In this document: one piece after another, positions 33,699 to 40,938 of the stretch
How the letters are laid out: every line of letters begins with the position of its first letter
Numbering within the stretch: position 1 is the first letter of the stretch
NCBI GenBank assembly: GCA_949291945.1
Contig: CASEXH010000010.1
Location: 1-44,481 of the forward strand
Reading direction: 5' to 3'
From: an uncultured Bacillota bacterium
GTDB lineage: Bacteria; Bacillota; Clostridia; Lachnospirales; Lachnospiraceae
DNA length: 44,481 nt
The notes under the pieces: model-generated
The model's database searches: none
What the model was told of the DNA's origin: nothing
The model's input: the letters and a program-made list of their open reading frames with translations, nothing else
Position numbers and translations under genes: made by a program

Positions 33699-35012
33699 TT
33701 ACTCAGCTTTTTCTTCTTCCTTTTTCTCTACTGTCTTTGCAGCATCTGCAACCAGGGTAACGGCTTCCTGAACAGCCATATCCATCTTGATCTGCTCTTT
33801 CTCATAGTCACCCATCATTTCTTTCAGTTTGTCGGCTTCCATCTTATACATGTCAGCCATTCTCTTTACTTCTTCTTCAAATTTTTCATCGGAGATCTGA
33901 ATATTCTCTACTTCAGCGATCTTCTCCAGTACCAGACGGCTCTGGATTCTCTTCAGCGCCTGAGGTCTCATCTGCTCCTGGATCTTGGCATTATCAAGAC
34001 CTGTGAACTGATAGTACTGGTCGATAGACAGTCCCTGTGCCTGCATTCTTCTGATGAAATCCTGCATAAGCTGGTTGATCTGGTTCTGGATCATCGGTTC
34101 AGGAATATCCATCTGTGCGTTTGCGATAACCGCATCTACTGCCTTATCTTCTTTTTCTCTCTTAGCAACTTCTTCCTTGCGCTCTTTCAGATTTTTCTCG
34201 ATGTCTGCCTTGTACTCATCCAGAGTATCAAACTCAGAAACATCTTTTGCAAATTCATCATCCAGTTCAGGCAACTCTTTCACCTTAATGGATTTTACTG
34301 TGCATTTAAATACAGCAGGTTTTCCGGCCAGATCATTTGCGTGATAGCTTTCAGGGAAAGTCACGTTTACTTCTTTCTCTTCTCCGATCTTGGCGCCTAC
34401 CAGCTGATCCTCAAATCCCGGGATAAAGGAATTGGAGCCGATAGTCAGAGGATAATCTGTTCCTTTTCCGCCTTCAAATGCTTCTCCGTCAACAAAACCT
34501 TCAAAATCCAGAGTGATCATATCGCCCTGCTCAACAGCTCTGTCGTCTACATCAATAGTTCTGGAATTGTTTTCCTGCTCTCTCTTTAATTCAGCGGCAA
34601 CTTCTTCCTCTGTTACTTCTACAGGAGAAACCTCTACCTCTACTCCTTTGTACTCGCCCAGAGTTACTTCCGGCTTCACAGCAACTTCCGCAGTGAAAAT
34701 AAAAGGTTTGCCCTTTTCGATCTGAACAATGTCGATCTCCGGCTGAGATACGATATCCAGCTTGCTTTCCTCAGCAGCCTTTGGATATTCTTCCTGGATC
34801 AGTGCATTTGCAGCATCTTCATAGAAAATACCAGTACCGTACATTTTTTCAATCATGATACGGGGGGCTTTTCCTTTACGGAATCCGGGGATTGTAATGC
34901 GGTTCTTGTTTTTCATGTATGCAGCCTGTACTGCTTTTTCAAAATCCTCCGGGCTGACTTCCACTGTCAGCTTTGCCATATTCTTTTCTAAGTTTTCTAC
35001 CTGTACACTCAT
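33699..35012 (-). CDS. tig: Trigger factor
   Basis: 437 residues: ribosome-binding domain with the GFRKGKAPR signature (about 43-51), a PPIase (FKBP-like) domain around 155-240 with GDMITLDFEGFVDGEAFEGG, and a helical C-terminal chaperone domain. The tail is rich in Lys and Glu. It meets nascent chains at the ribosome exit. First gene of the quality-control block; its leader carries a CTGTTCT/AGAACAG hairpin, and a TATACT -10-like element lies further upstream on the minus strand. Confidence 0.96.
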   Translation of the reverse strand: MSVQVENLEKNMAKLTVEVSPEDFEKAVQAAYMKNKNRITIPGFRKGKAPRIMIEKMYGTGIFYEDAANALIQEEYPKAAEESKLDIVSQPEIDIVQIEKGKPFIFTAEVAVKPEVTLGEYKGVEVEVSPVEVTEEEVAAELKREQENNSRTIDVDDRAVEQGDMITLDFEGFVDGEAFEGGKGTDYPLTIGSNSFIPGFEDQLVGAKIGEEKEVNVTFPESYHANDLAGKPAVFKCTVKSIKVKELPELDDEFAKDVSEFDTLDEYKADIEKNLKERKEEVAKREKEDKAVDAVIANAQMDIPEPMIQNQINQLMQDFIRRMQAQGLSIDQYYQFTGLDNAKIQEQMRPQALKRIQSRLVLEKIAEVENIQISDEKFEEEVKRMADMYKMEADKLKEMMGDYEKEQIKMDMAVQEAVTLVADAAKTVEKKEEEKAE

Positions 35013-35165
35013 TGTTAATGATTCCTCCTTGAATTTCTATATACATTCTGTTCTGTAAATACGCTTTTGTAGAACAGCGTTTTTTCTCATACTTACAGTC
35101 ATTAACACAGTATATCACAAGGAAGACGAAAACGCCAGTGTTTTTTCTATAAAATCTCCTTAGAA

Positions 35166-35723
35166 TTACTGATTTTCCCGGTATATCACAGATTTTCTGA
35201 TCTCTTCCGCCTTTTCTTCTCCAAAAAGGAGAGAAATCAGTTCCAGTGCAAAAGGAATAGCTGTCCCCAAACCTCTGCTGGTAGTGATATTGCCATCTGT
35301 GACTACTTCTTTCTTCTCTACCGCTGCCCCCGTAAGCTTGTCTTCAAATCCCGGATAGCACACTGCCTTCTTCCCTTTCAGCAGTCCGAGGTCTCCCAGT
35401 ACGCTGGGTGCTGCGCAGATGGCTGCGATCCTTTTTCCCTGAACGTTAAACTCCTCAAGGAGTTTTGTCAGCCCCTGATGTTCTCCCAGATGAAGGGTGC
35501 CCGGCATGCCGCCCGGAAGCACCAGAAGATCTGCCTGTCCATAATCTGCATCATCAAAGAATATATCTGCCTTGATTTCTATTCCATGACTGCCCTTTAC
35601 AGCCAAGCCATCACTGATAGAAACCATCTGCACCTTGGCGCCGGCCCTTCTCATCAGATCCACCACTGTCAGCCCTTCAATCTCTTCAAATCCGTCTGCC
35701 GTAAATACATATACATTTGCCAT
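35166..35723 (-). CDS. DJ-1/PfpI family protein
   Basis: 185 residues. Catalytic nucleophile C103 in AAICAAPS (the elbow) and the supporting E16 in the N-terminal GFEEIE motif match the DJ-1/YajL/ThiJ branch. VLPGGMPG and ITTSRGLGTAIPFAL are characteristic. Family members are implicated in glyoxal detoxification or redox protection; the substrate here is not defined. It is a single gene, divergent from the CYTH gene. Confidence 0.93.
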   Translation of the reverse strand: MANVYVFTADGFEEIEGLTVVDLMRRAGAKVQMVSISDGLAVKGSHGIEIKADIFFDDADYGQADLLVLPGGMPGTLHLGEHQGLTKLLEEFNVQGKRIAAICAAPSVLGDLGLLKGKKAVCYPGFEDKLTGAAVEKKEVVTDGNITTSRGLGTAIPFALELISLLFGEEKAEEIRKSVIYRENQ

Positions 35724-35873
35724 CGTCTTACCCTCGCTTTTTTGTATTTTCCATGATCTTCCATACTTCCGTCAAAAGAGGTATTTTTTCGGAAAATCAT
35801 AACCTCTATTGGGTATTGTATCATACTTTATCCGGTTCTTATTTAAAATTTTTATAAAGAAATCCCCGGCCCT

Positions 35874-35901
35874 TTGCTTTTTTCTCCTTCTGTGTTATAA
35901 C
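35874..35901 (+). promoter_or_regulatory. Candidate promoter of the CYTH gene
   Basis: TTGCTT (35874-35879), 16 bp, TATAAC (35896-35901), shortly before the AAGGAGG ribosome binding site. Confidence 0.45.
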
Positions 35902-35929
35902 TGTAGAAAAGACAAGGAGGCTTTTTCTC

Positions 35930-36391
35930 ATGGAAATCGAAAGAAAATATCTGATCCACAAACTGCCTGAGGATCTGGAAACTTATCCCTGCAGGAAAAT
36001 TCAGCAGGCCTATCTCTGCACTAATCCGGTAGTCCGCATCCGCCGCCAGGACCAGGACTATTATCTCACCTACAAAGGAGGAGGACTGATGGTCCGGGAG
36101 GAATATAATCTTCCGCTGAACAAAGACGCTTACCAGCACCTGCTGAAAAAAGCAGACGGCATTGTCCTGTCCAAAACCCGGTATCTCCTGCCCCTTACAG
36201 ACACCCTTACTATTGAACTGGACGTCTTTGATTCTCCTTACCAGGGACTCTGGCTGGCAGAAGTGGAATTTCCTACAGAAGAAGAGGCTAACGCTTTTGT
36301 CCCTCCTGCATGGTTCGGAGAAGATGTGACATTTTCAAGCGCCTATCACAACAGCACTCTTTCAGGTAAAACTCTCTCCCAGAAATCCTGA
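35930..36391 (+). CDS. CYTH domain protein
   Basis: 153 residues. The hallmark E2-I-E-R-K starts the triphosphate tunnel, followed by charged strands with VRIRRQ, YYLTYKGGG, LSKTRYLL, TIELDVF and LAEVEFPTEEEA. CYTH enzymes act on triphosphates (tripolyphosphatase, thiamine triphosphatase, class IV adenylate cyclase). Short single-domain forms in Firmicutes are most often inorganic or thiamine triphosphatases; the exact substrate is open. AAGGAGG precedes the ATG. Confidence 0.92.
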   Translation: MEIERKYLIHKLPEDLETYPCRKIQQAYLCTNPVVRIRRQDQDYYLTYKGGGLMVREEYNLPLNKDAYQHLLKKADGIVLSKTRYLLPLTDTLTIELDVFDSPYQGLWLAEVEFPTEEEANAFVPPAWFGEDVTFSSAYHNSTLSGKTLSQKS

Positions 36392-36410
36392 TATTCTTTC
36401 TGTGTTTTGT

Positions 36411-36471
36411 GGCAGCCGGAGAATTGCAAAAGCTTTCGCTTTGAAGCTTTCCCTCTCCGGCTGCCTTTTTT
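36411..36471 (+). terminator. Terminator of the CYTH gene
   Basis: 12-bp perfect stem GGCAGCCGGAGA / TCTCCGGCTGCC with an additional inner AAAGCTTTCG-type hairpin, followed by six T. Confidence 0.92.
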
Positions 36472-36484
36472 ATCTCAGACCCGA

Positions 36485-37519
36485 TTAATTTTCCCAGGCC
36501 TTTTCAGCATAGGTGGTATCTACCAGTTTTTCATAAGGCACTCTTTCTTCCAGTTCTCCTGCACTGTCCAGAATATCCTGGAGCAACTCAAAACTGTCCT
36601 GCTCAAAGACCAGATTTTCTTTCCATGTGTCCTGCTCCTGATATCGCTTTACAATGGCAGTGATGGTTTCCAGATCATTTTCCTTAAACTGGGGCTGAAT
36701 GATTCCGGCAATCTCTTCCGGCGTGTGGGAATTTACATAGTCCATACCTTTCTGGAGGGCATTTACAAATCCCTGGATGATCTCCGGATTCTCTTCCATA
36801 TAGCTTTCCTTGGCGCTGTAGGCAGTGTAAGGCACATAGCCGGATTCCACACCGCAGGAAGCCACCACATATCCGACCCCTTCCTGCTCCAGGGCTGTGG
36901 CAGAAGGCTCAAATTCCACGCTGAATTCTCCCTGCCCGCCTGCAAAAGCCGCCGCCGTGGAGCCAAAGTCAATACTCCGGTCAATATTCAGATCCTGATC
37001 CGGGTCAATGCCCTTCTGTTTCAGAATATATTCAAAGACCATCTCCGGCATGCCGCTTTTCCTTCCTCCCAGAACGTCTTTTCCCACAAGATCCGTCCAC
37101 TGAAAGTCTGGCATTTCTTCTCTGGCAACAATAAAATTGCCGGCTCTCTGGGTAAGCTGGGCAAAATTGACCACCGGATCATTTGCTCCCTGCTGGTAAG
37201 CATAGATAGATGATTCTGAGCCCATAAAGCCAATGTCTGATTCTCCGGAAAGAACAGAAGCCATAACCTTATCAGCGCCAAATCCGGTGACCACCTCCAG
37301 CTTGATCCCCTCTTCCACAAAGTAGCCTTCTTCTATAGCCACATACTGAGGCGCATAGAAAATAGAATGAGCTACTTCATTCAGTGTAACCTTCTGCAAT
37401 TCCTCTCTTTGGGACGCTTCTGCCCCTGTTTCTTTTTCCTCTTTTTCTCCGGCACAGCCTGTAATCAGAAGCCCCAGAGCCAGTACTCCGGCCCAGAGGA
37501 AGGCAACGATCTTTTTCAT
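36485..37519 (-). CDS. ABC transporter substrate-binding lipoprotein, NMT1/THI5-like
   Basis: 344 residues. The signal peptide ends in a lipobox (LLITGC, C22), so it is lipid-anchored outside the membrane. The mature domain has the SsuA/ThiY/NMT1-type start (APQYVAIEEGYFVEEGI, then GADKVMASVLSGESDIGFMG). Such proteins bind thiamine-pyrimidine precursors, aliphatic sulfonates, nitrate or similar. No permease or ATPase gene is adjacent and no TPP riboswitch is seen in the short leader, so it is an orphan here and the ligand is open. Confidence 0.87.
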   Translation of the reverse strand: MKKIVAFLWAGVLALGLLITGCAGEKEEKETGAEASQREELQKVTLNEVAHSIFYAPQYVAIEEGYFVEEGIKLEVVTGFGADKVMASVLSGESDIGFMGSESSIYAYQQGANDPVVNFAQLTQRAGNFIVAREEMPDFQWTDLVGKDVLGGRKSGMPEMVFEYILKQKGIDPDQDLNIDRSIDFGSTAAAFAGGQGEFSVEFEPSATALEQEGVGYVVASCGVESGYVPYTAYSAKESYMEENPEIIQGFVNALQKGMDYVNSHTPEEIAGIIQPQFKENDLETITAIVKRYQEQDTWKENLVFEQDSFELLQDILDSAGELEERVPYEKLVDTTYAEKAWEN

Positions 37520-37555
37520 ACTTTTCTCCCTTCCTGCTCTCTTTCTTTTCTTTCA

Positions 37556-37592
37556 GAAAGAAAAGCCCCGCAGCCGGTTATCGGGTGCGGGG
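37556..37592 (-). terminator. Terminator of the small zinc-ribbon-like gene
   Basis: 7-bp perfect GC stem CCCCGCA / TGCGGGG with a 13-nt loop and a CTTTTCTTT tract on the minus strand. A TTTCTTTC/GAAAGAAA palindrome follows. Confidence 0.75.
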
Positions 37593-37626
37593 TATACTAA
37601 TAAGATATGATTGCAGAGCCAAAAGG

Positions 37627-37887
37627 TCACAGACGGGGACCCGGATTTTTTCTGTCCTCTATGTATTTTCTGACTCCCTCTACATCACTGTAGGCAAAAT
37701 GGCGCAGTTCATTTTCTGTCATCTGACCCAGTTCCACCAGATCTGAACTTCCTGTCACAGGGCAGATGGGCCTTAACTCTTCTTCGGTGAAGCCAAGCTC
37801 CTCCATCTGCTCTCTGGAAATATACTGAGTCACCTCGATCTTATTGCAGGACTTGCAGTGATATACACTGAATACTTCTTTGCTCAT
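37627..37887 (-). CDS. Small protein with Cys pairs, unknown
   Basis: 86 residues. C-K-S-C near the N-terminus and a later PICP give a possible zinc-ribbon with incomplete second knuckle. The central part is acidic and helical. No family recognised. AGGAGAAGG lies before the ATG. It is preceded by about 140 bp with GC-rich inverted sequence (CCCGGC/GCCGGG on the minus strand). Confidence 0.65.
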   Translation of the reverse strand: MSKEVFSVYHCKSCNKIEVTQYISREQMEELGFTEEELRPICPVTGSSDLVELGQMTENELRHFAYSDVEGVRKYIEDRKNPGPRL

Positions 37888-38027
37888 AGGTTACCTTCTC
37901 CTCTTTTTTCTTCCCGGCGATCGTCGGCGTCTTCCCTGCAGGCTGCCGGGATAAAACCGGGATGCTGACTTTTAGGATAGCACAGATCACCATCAGTTAC
38001 AAGTGGCAGTCTGGAAGCAGATTTTAT

Positions 38028-38420
38028 TCATCTCATAAAAGAAACCGACACCAGAAAAGCAGTTAATACACTTACAATAAAAATCCCGATATCTGCCCAG
38101 AGATAATCTTTTCCCGTAAACAAGGTATAGCCATAATACAGTATCGGCATTACAGCCAGCCCCGCCCACAGTCCCCGGAGATTTCTGCAGAAACTTTCCG
38201 GGTATCTTTCGTCCAGCCAGACCTTTTCCCACAGCATATATAACAGGGCAGGAAAAAACAGCAGCTTCAGGTGTTCCCATACCGTCTCATTTACCGGTGA
38301 CACCAGGCCGACAAAAAAGTTTTCACCAGACCACTGATAGAAAAAGTGGCTCGATGTGCCGATTACCAGGGTCCACAGGATCCCTCCCAGAGTAAATTTC
38401 TTTAACACTTCTTTTTCCAA
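38028..38420 (-). CDS. Small multi-pass membrane protein (DUF6512-like)
   Basis: 130 residues with TTG as start at 38420, chosen because AGGAGG lies 5 nt upstream; a frame extension to 38504 has no ribosome binding site and crosses the likely promoter (TATACT on the minus strand near 38458-38453). Four hydrophobic segments and the conserved-looking FVGLVSPVNETVWEHLKLLF block, which I associate with the DUF6512 group. Function unknown. Confidence 0.7.
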   Translation of the reverse strand: MEKEVLKKFTLGGILWTLVIGTSSHFFYQWSGENFFVGLVSPVNETVWEHLKLLFFPALLYMLWEKVWLDERYPESFCRNLRGLWAGLAVMPILYYGYTLFTGKDYLWADIGIFIVSVLTAFLVSVSFMR

Positions 38421-38583
38421 AAGATCCTCCTGTGATTTTTCTGTTATTACCAGTATAGCAAAAAACAGATTTCTCATACATGATCCGGTAGGATTCCTCA
38501 CCACATCAGGAATTTTTCTTGCAAAATTTCCCCATGCCCTTCATAATAAAAAAAGCTAGTAAAATCGATAGGAGGTCTTGCAA

Positions 38584-39378
38584 ATGAAATTTGGATTTAT
38601 CGGCTGTGGAAACATGGCTTCCGCAATCATAAACGGCGGACTGAAAAAAGGAATTTTTACAAAAGAAGAGCTTCTGGCCTCTGTAAAAACAGAAGCTTCT
38701 GCCAGAAAGGTACAGGATACTCTGGGCATTTCCTGTACCACGGACAATCTGGCCGTAGCCGCCCAGGCAGATTATCTTTTTTTGGCTGTAAAGCCCCAGT
38801 TCTGTGAGGAAGTAGCTTCTCAGATCAGCCAAAGCCGGAAAGAGGGACAGATCCTGGTATCTATAGCCGCCGGAAAAACTCTTGCATGGCTGAAGGAAAA
38901 ATTCGGAAAGGATCAGAAGATCATCCGCACCATGCCTAACACCCCCGCCCTGGTAGGAGAAGGGATCACCGGCGTATGCCCTGACAACCTGGTGACAGAA
39001 GAAGAGATCACCCAGGTTCTCACCCTCCTTGGCTCTTTTGGAAAAGCCGCTGTGGTTACAGAGCCTATCCTGGATATCGTAGGAGCTGTCAGCGGAAGTT
39101 CTCCGGCTTTTGTGTTCATGTTTATAGAAGCACTGGCAGACGGCGCCGTCGCTGAAGGAATGGCCCGGAAACAGGCCTATGAATTTGCCGCCCAGTCCGT
39201 ACTGGGAAGCGCCAAAATGGTCCTGGAGACCGGACTTCATCCGGGAGCCTTAAAAGATATGGTATGCTCCCCCGGCGGCACTACCATAGAAGGAGTAAAT
39301 GTCCTGGAAAAAGAAGGTATGCGAAGTGCAGTAATGGATGCTGTCCGGGCCTGCATCGCAAAAACCAGAAAACTGTAA
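38584..39378 (+). CDS. proC: Pyrroline-5-carboxylate reductase
   Basis: 264 residues from the ATG at 38584 (AGGAGG 8 nt upstream). It reduces pyrroline-5-carboxylate to proline with NAD(P)H. The Rossmann motif GFIGCGNMASAI opens the protein; the dimerisation domain includes SGSSPAFVFMFIEALADGAV and the signature around KDMVCSPGGTTIEGVNVLE. A single-gene unit. Confidence 0.96.
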   Translation: MKFGFIGCGNMASAIINGGLKKGIFTKEELLASVKTEASARKVQDTLGISCTTDNLAVAAQADYLFLAVKPQFCEEVASQISQSRKEGQILVSIAAGKTLAWLKEKFGKDQKIIRTMPNTPALVGEGITGVCPDNLVTEEEITQVLTLLGSFGKAAVVTEPILDIVGAVSGSSPAFVFMFIEALADGAVAEGMARKQAYEFAAQSVLGSAKMVLETGLHPGALKDMVCSPGGTTIEGVNVLEKEGMRSAVMDAVRACIAKTRKL

Positions 39379-39404
39379 TACCGCTCTGCGGTTCTATTTA
39401 TACA

Positions 39405-39437
39405 AAATAGGCTGCCCTTTCAAGGACAGCCTATTTC
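39405..39437. terminator. Bidirectional terminator between proC and the tRNA genes
   Basis: Stem AAATAGGCTG(C)CCTT / AAGG(A)CAGCCTATTT with a 2-nt loop; T-rich on both sides. Confidence 0.8.
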
Positions 39438-39441
39438 TTAA

Positions 39442-39515
39442 TAGCGAGAGGGGGATTCGAACCCTCGACACTACGGGTATGAACCGTATGCTCTAGCCAA
39501 CTGAGCTATCTCGCC
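39442..39515 (-). tRNA. tRNA-Met (CAT), elongator type
   Basis: 74 nt. Acceptor GGCGAGA/TCTCGCT (one G-U), D-arm AGCTCAGTTGGCTAGAGC, anticodon loop TTCATAC on a TACGG/CCGTA stem, T-arm GGGTTCGAATCCC, discriminator A. CCA is not encoded. The body matches elongator Met rather than initiator or Ile2. Confidence 0.95.
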
Positions 39516-39542
39516 ATACTTCTTTACTTTTTTGCAAAAGAA

Positions 39543-39615
39543 TGGGACCTATAGGGCTCGAACCTATGACCCTCTGCTTGTAAGGCAGATGCTCTCCCAG
39601 CTGAGCTAAGATCCC
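39543..39615 (-). tRNA. tRNA-Val (TAC)
   Basis: 73 nt. Acceptor GGGATCT/AGGTCCC, anticodon loop CTTACAA on TCTGC/GCAGA, T-arm with GGTTCGAGCC, discriminator A. Reads GTA (and GTG). Confidence 0.95.
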
Positions 39616-39641
39616 ATTTCATTTTCTTGCCTTCCGGCAAA

Positions 39642-39715
39642 TAGCGAGAGGGGGATTCGAACCCTCGACACTACGGGTATGAACCGTATGCTCTAGCCAA
39701 CTGAGCTATCTCGCC
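39642..39715 (-). tRNA. tRNA-Met (CAT), second copy
   Basis: Identical in sequence to the copy at 39442-39515. Together with the following tRNA-Val it forms a tandem duplication with a period of 200-201 bp. Confidence 0.95.
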
Positions 39716-39743
39716 ATGTTTCTTTTGCTTTTTTGCAAAAGAA

Positions 39744-39816
39744 TGGGACCTATAGGGCTCGAACCTATGACCCTCTGCTTGTAAGGCAGATGCTCTCCCA
39801 GCTGAGCTAAGATCCC
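39744..39816 (-). tRNA. tRNA-Val (TAC), second copy
   Basis: Same sequence as 39543-39615 across the mature tRNA. First gene of the tRNA transcript, about 35 nt after the promoter. Confidence 0.95.
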
Positions 39817-39850
39817 GTTCTCATTCGACTTTACCGCCGACTGCTTTGCT

Positions 39851-39880
39851 ATTATATAATATAATTCAACGAAATGTCAA
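39851..39880 (-). promoter_or_regulatory. Strong sigma-A promoter of the tRNA cluster
   Basis: On the minus strand TTGACA (39880-39875), 18 bp, TATAAT (39856-39851), both hexamers perfect. Confidence 0.85.
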
Positions 39881-39981
39881 CACTTTTTTTCAAAATTTTT
39901 CATTTTTCATTCACAACAGGCTACCGTCTCTTTTTTCATTTTTGTCAAGGGCCAAAACTTTATTAAATTTTCCCCTGTGCC

Positions 39982-40010
39982 GTATATTGTTTGCTTCCTG
40001 TGAGAATCAT
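39982..40010 (+). promoter_or_regulatory. Sigma-F/sigma-G type promoter of sigG
   Basis: GTATA (39982-39986), 15 bp, GAGAATCAT (40002-40010), matching the forespore consensus (about GYATA and G-R-N-A-A-T). It lies 58 bp before the ATG. Forespore expression by sigma-F and autoregulation by sigma-G is the established pattern for sigG. Confidence 0.6.
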
Positions 40011-40068
40011 CTTAAAGAGAACATCTGCATTTACAGGATTTCTATTATGCGACAGGAGGATTCTTGCT

Positions 40069-40848
40069 ATGGCACTTAATAAAGTTGAAATCTGCGGGGT
40101 GAACACTTCACGACTTCCCATTCTTACAAATGATGAAAAAGAGGTGTTGTTTGAACGGATAAAACAAGGTGACATGGAAGCGAGAGAACAGTATATCAAA
40201 GGGAATCTCCGTCTGGTACTGAGTGTGATCAAACGCTTTTCCAGCAGCAGTGAAAATCCCGATGATTTATTTCAGATCGGCTGCATCGGCCTCATAAAAG
40301 CTATCGATAACTTTGACACTACCTTAAATGTAAAATTCTCTACTTATGCAGTCCCTATGATCATCGGAGAGATCCGCCGGTATCTCAGGGACAACAATTC
40401 TATCCGGGTCAGCCGCTCTTTACGAGACACAGCCTATAAAGCTATCTATGCAAAAGAAAATTATATGAAACAAAATCTGAAGGAACCAACTATTAATGAA
40501 ATCGCCAGTGAGATCGGCATTGAAAAAGAGGAGATTGTCTATGCCCTGGATGCCATACAGAGCCCGGTGAGTCTCTATGAGCCTGTATACACAGAAGGAG
40601 GCGATACTCTGTATGTTATGGACCAGATCAGTGACAAAAAGAACAAAGAAGAAAGTTGGGTGGAGGATATCTCCTTGAAAGAGGCTTTAAAGCGTCTTGA
40701 TGAACGGGAACGAAACATCATAGAAATGCGTTTTTATCAGGGAAAGACCCAGATGGAAGTAGCCCGGGAAATCGGCATTTCCCAAGCACAGGTAAGCCGT
40801 CTGGAAAAACATGCCCTAAAAAATATGCGTGCCTATCTGAGGCCCTGA
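40069..40848 (+). CDS. sigG: RNA polymerase sporulation sigma factor SigG
   Basis: 259 residues from the ATG at 40069 (AGGAGG upstream). The NKVEICGVNTSRLPIL start is the SigG-specific N-terminus that also carries the inhibition determinants; region 2 has PDDLFQIGCIGL and VKFSTYAVPMIIGEIRR, region 4 ends with GKTQMEVAREIGISQAQVSRLEK. It directs late forespore gene expression. The usual spoIIGA-sigE neighbours are not here; upstream is the tRNA cluster and downstream a terminator. Confidence 0.96.
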   Translation: MALNKVEICGVNTSRLPILTNDEKEVLFERIKQGDMEAREQYIKGNLRLVLSVIKRFSSSSENPDDLFQIGCIGLIKAIDNFDTTLNVKFSTYAVPMIIGEIRRYLRDNNSIRVSRSLRDTAYKAIYAKENYMKQNLKEPTINEIASEIGIEKEEIVYALDAIQSPVSLYEPVYTEGGDTLYVMDQISDKKNKEESWVEDISLKEALKRLDERERNIIEMRFYQGKTQMEVAREIGISQAQVSRLEKHALKNMRAYLRP

Positions 40849-40897
40849 ATTTTCCTTCTGTTTTCAGAGGAATCATTGATTGATTTTATCCCGTTAG

Positions 40898-40930
40898 AAA
40901 ACCGCATCCTAATACCGGATGCGGTTTTTC
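40898..40930. terminator. Bidirectional terminator between sigG and the LCP gene
   Basis: Stem AAAACCGCATCC / GGATGCGGTTTT with T-run on both strands. Confidence 0.9.
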
Positions 40931-40938
40931 AATATATA

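Noticed and set aside
37520..37560. TPP or other riboswitch before the NMT1-like lipoprotein gene
   Set aside because: The leader after the upstream terminator is too short and lacks thi-box motifs.
39442..39816. Repeats with regular spacing, considered as a CRISPR array
   Set aside because: The repeat units are complete tRNA genes with proper cloverleaf arms; no CRISPR array is present in the window.
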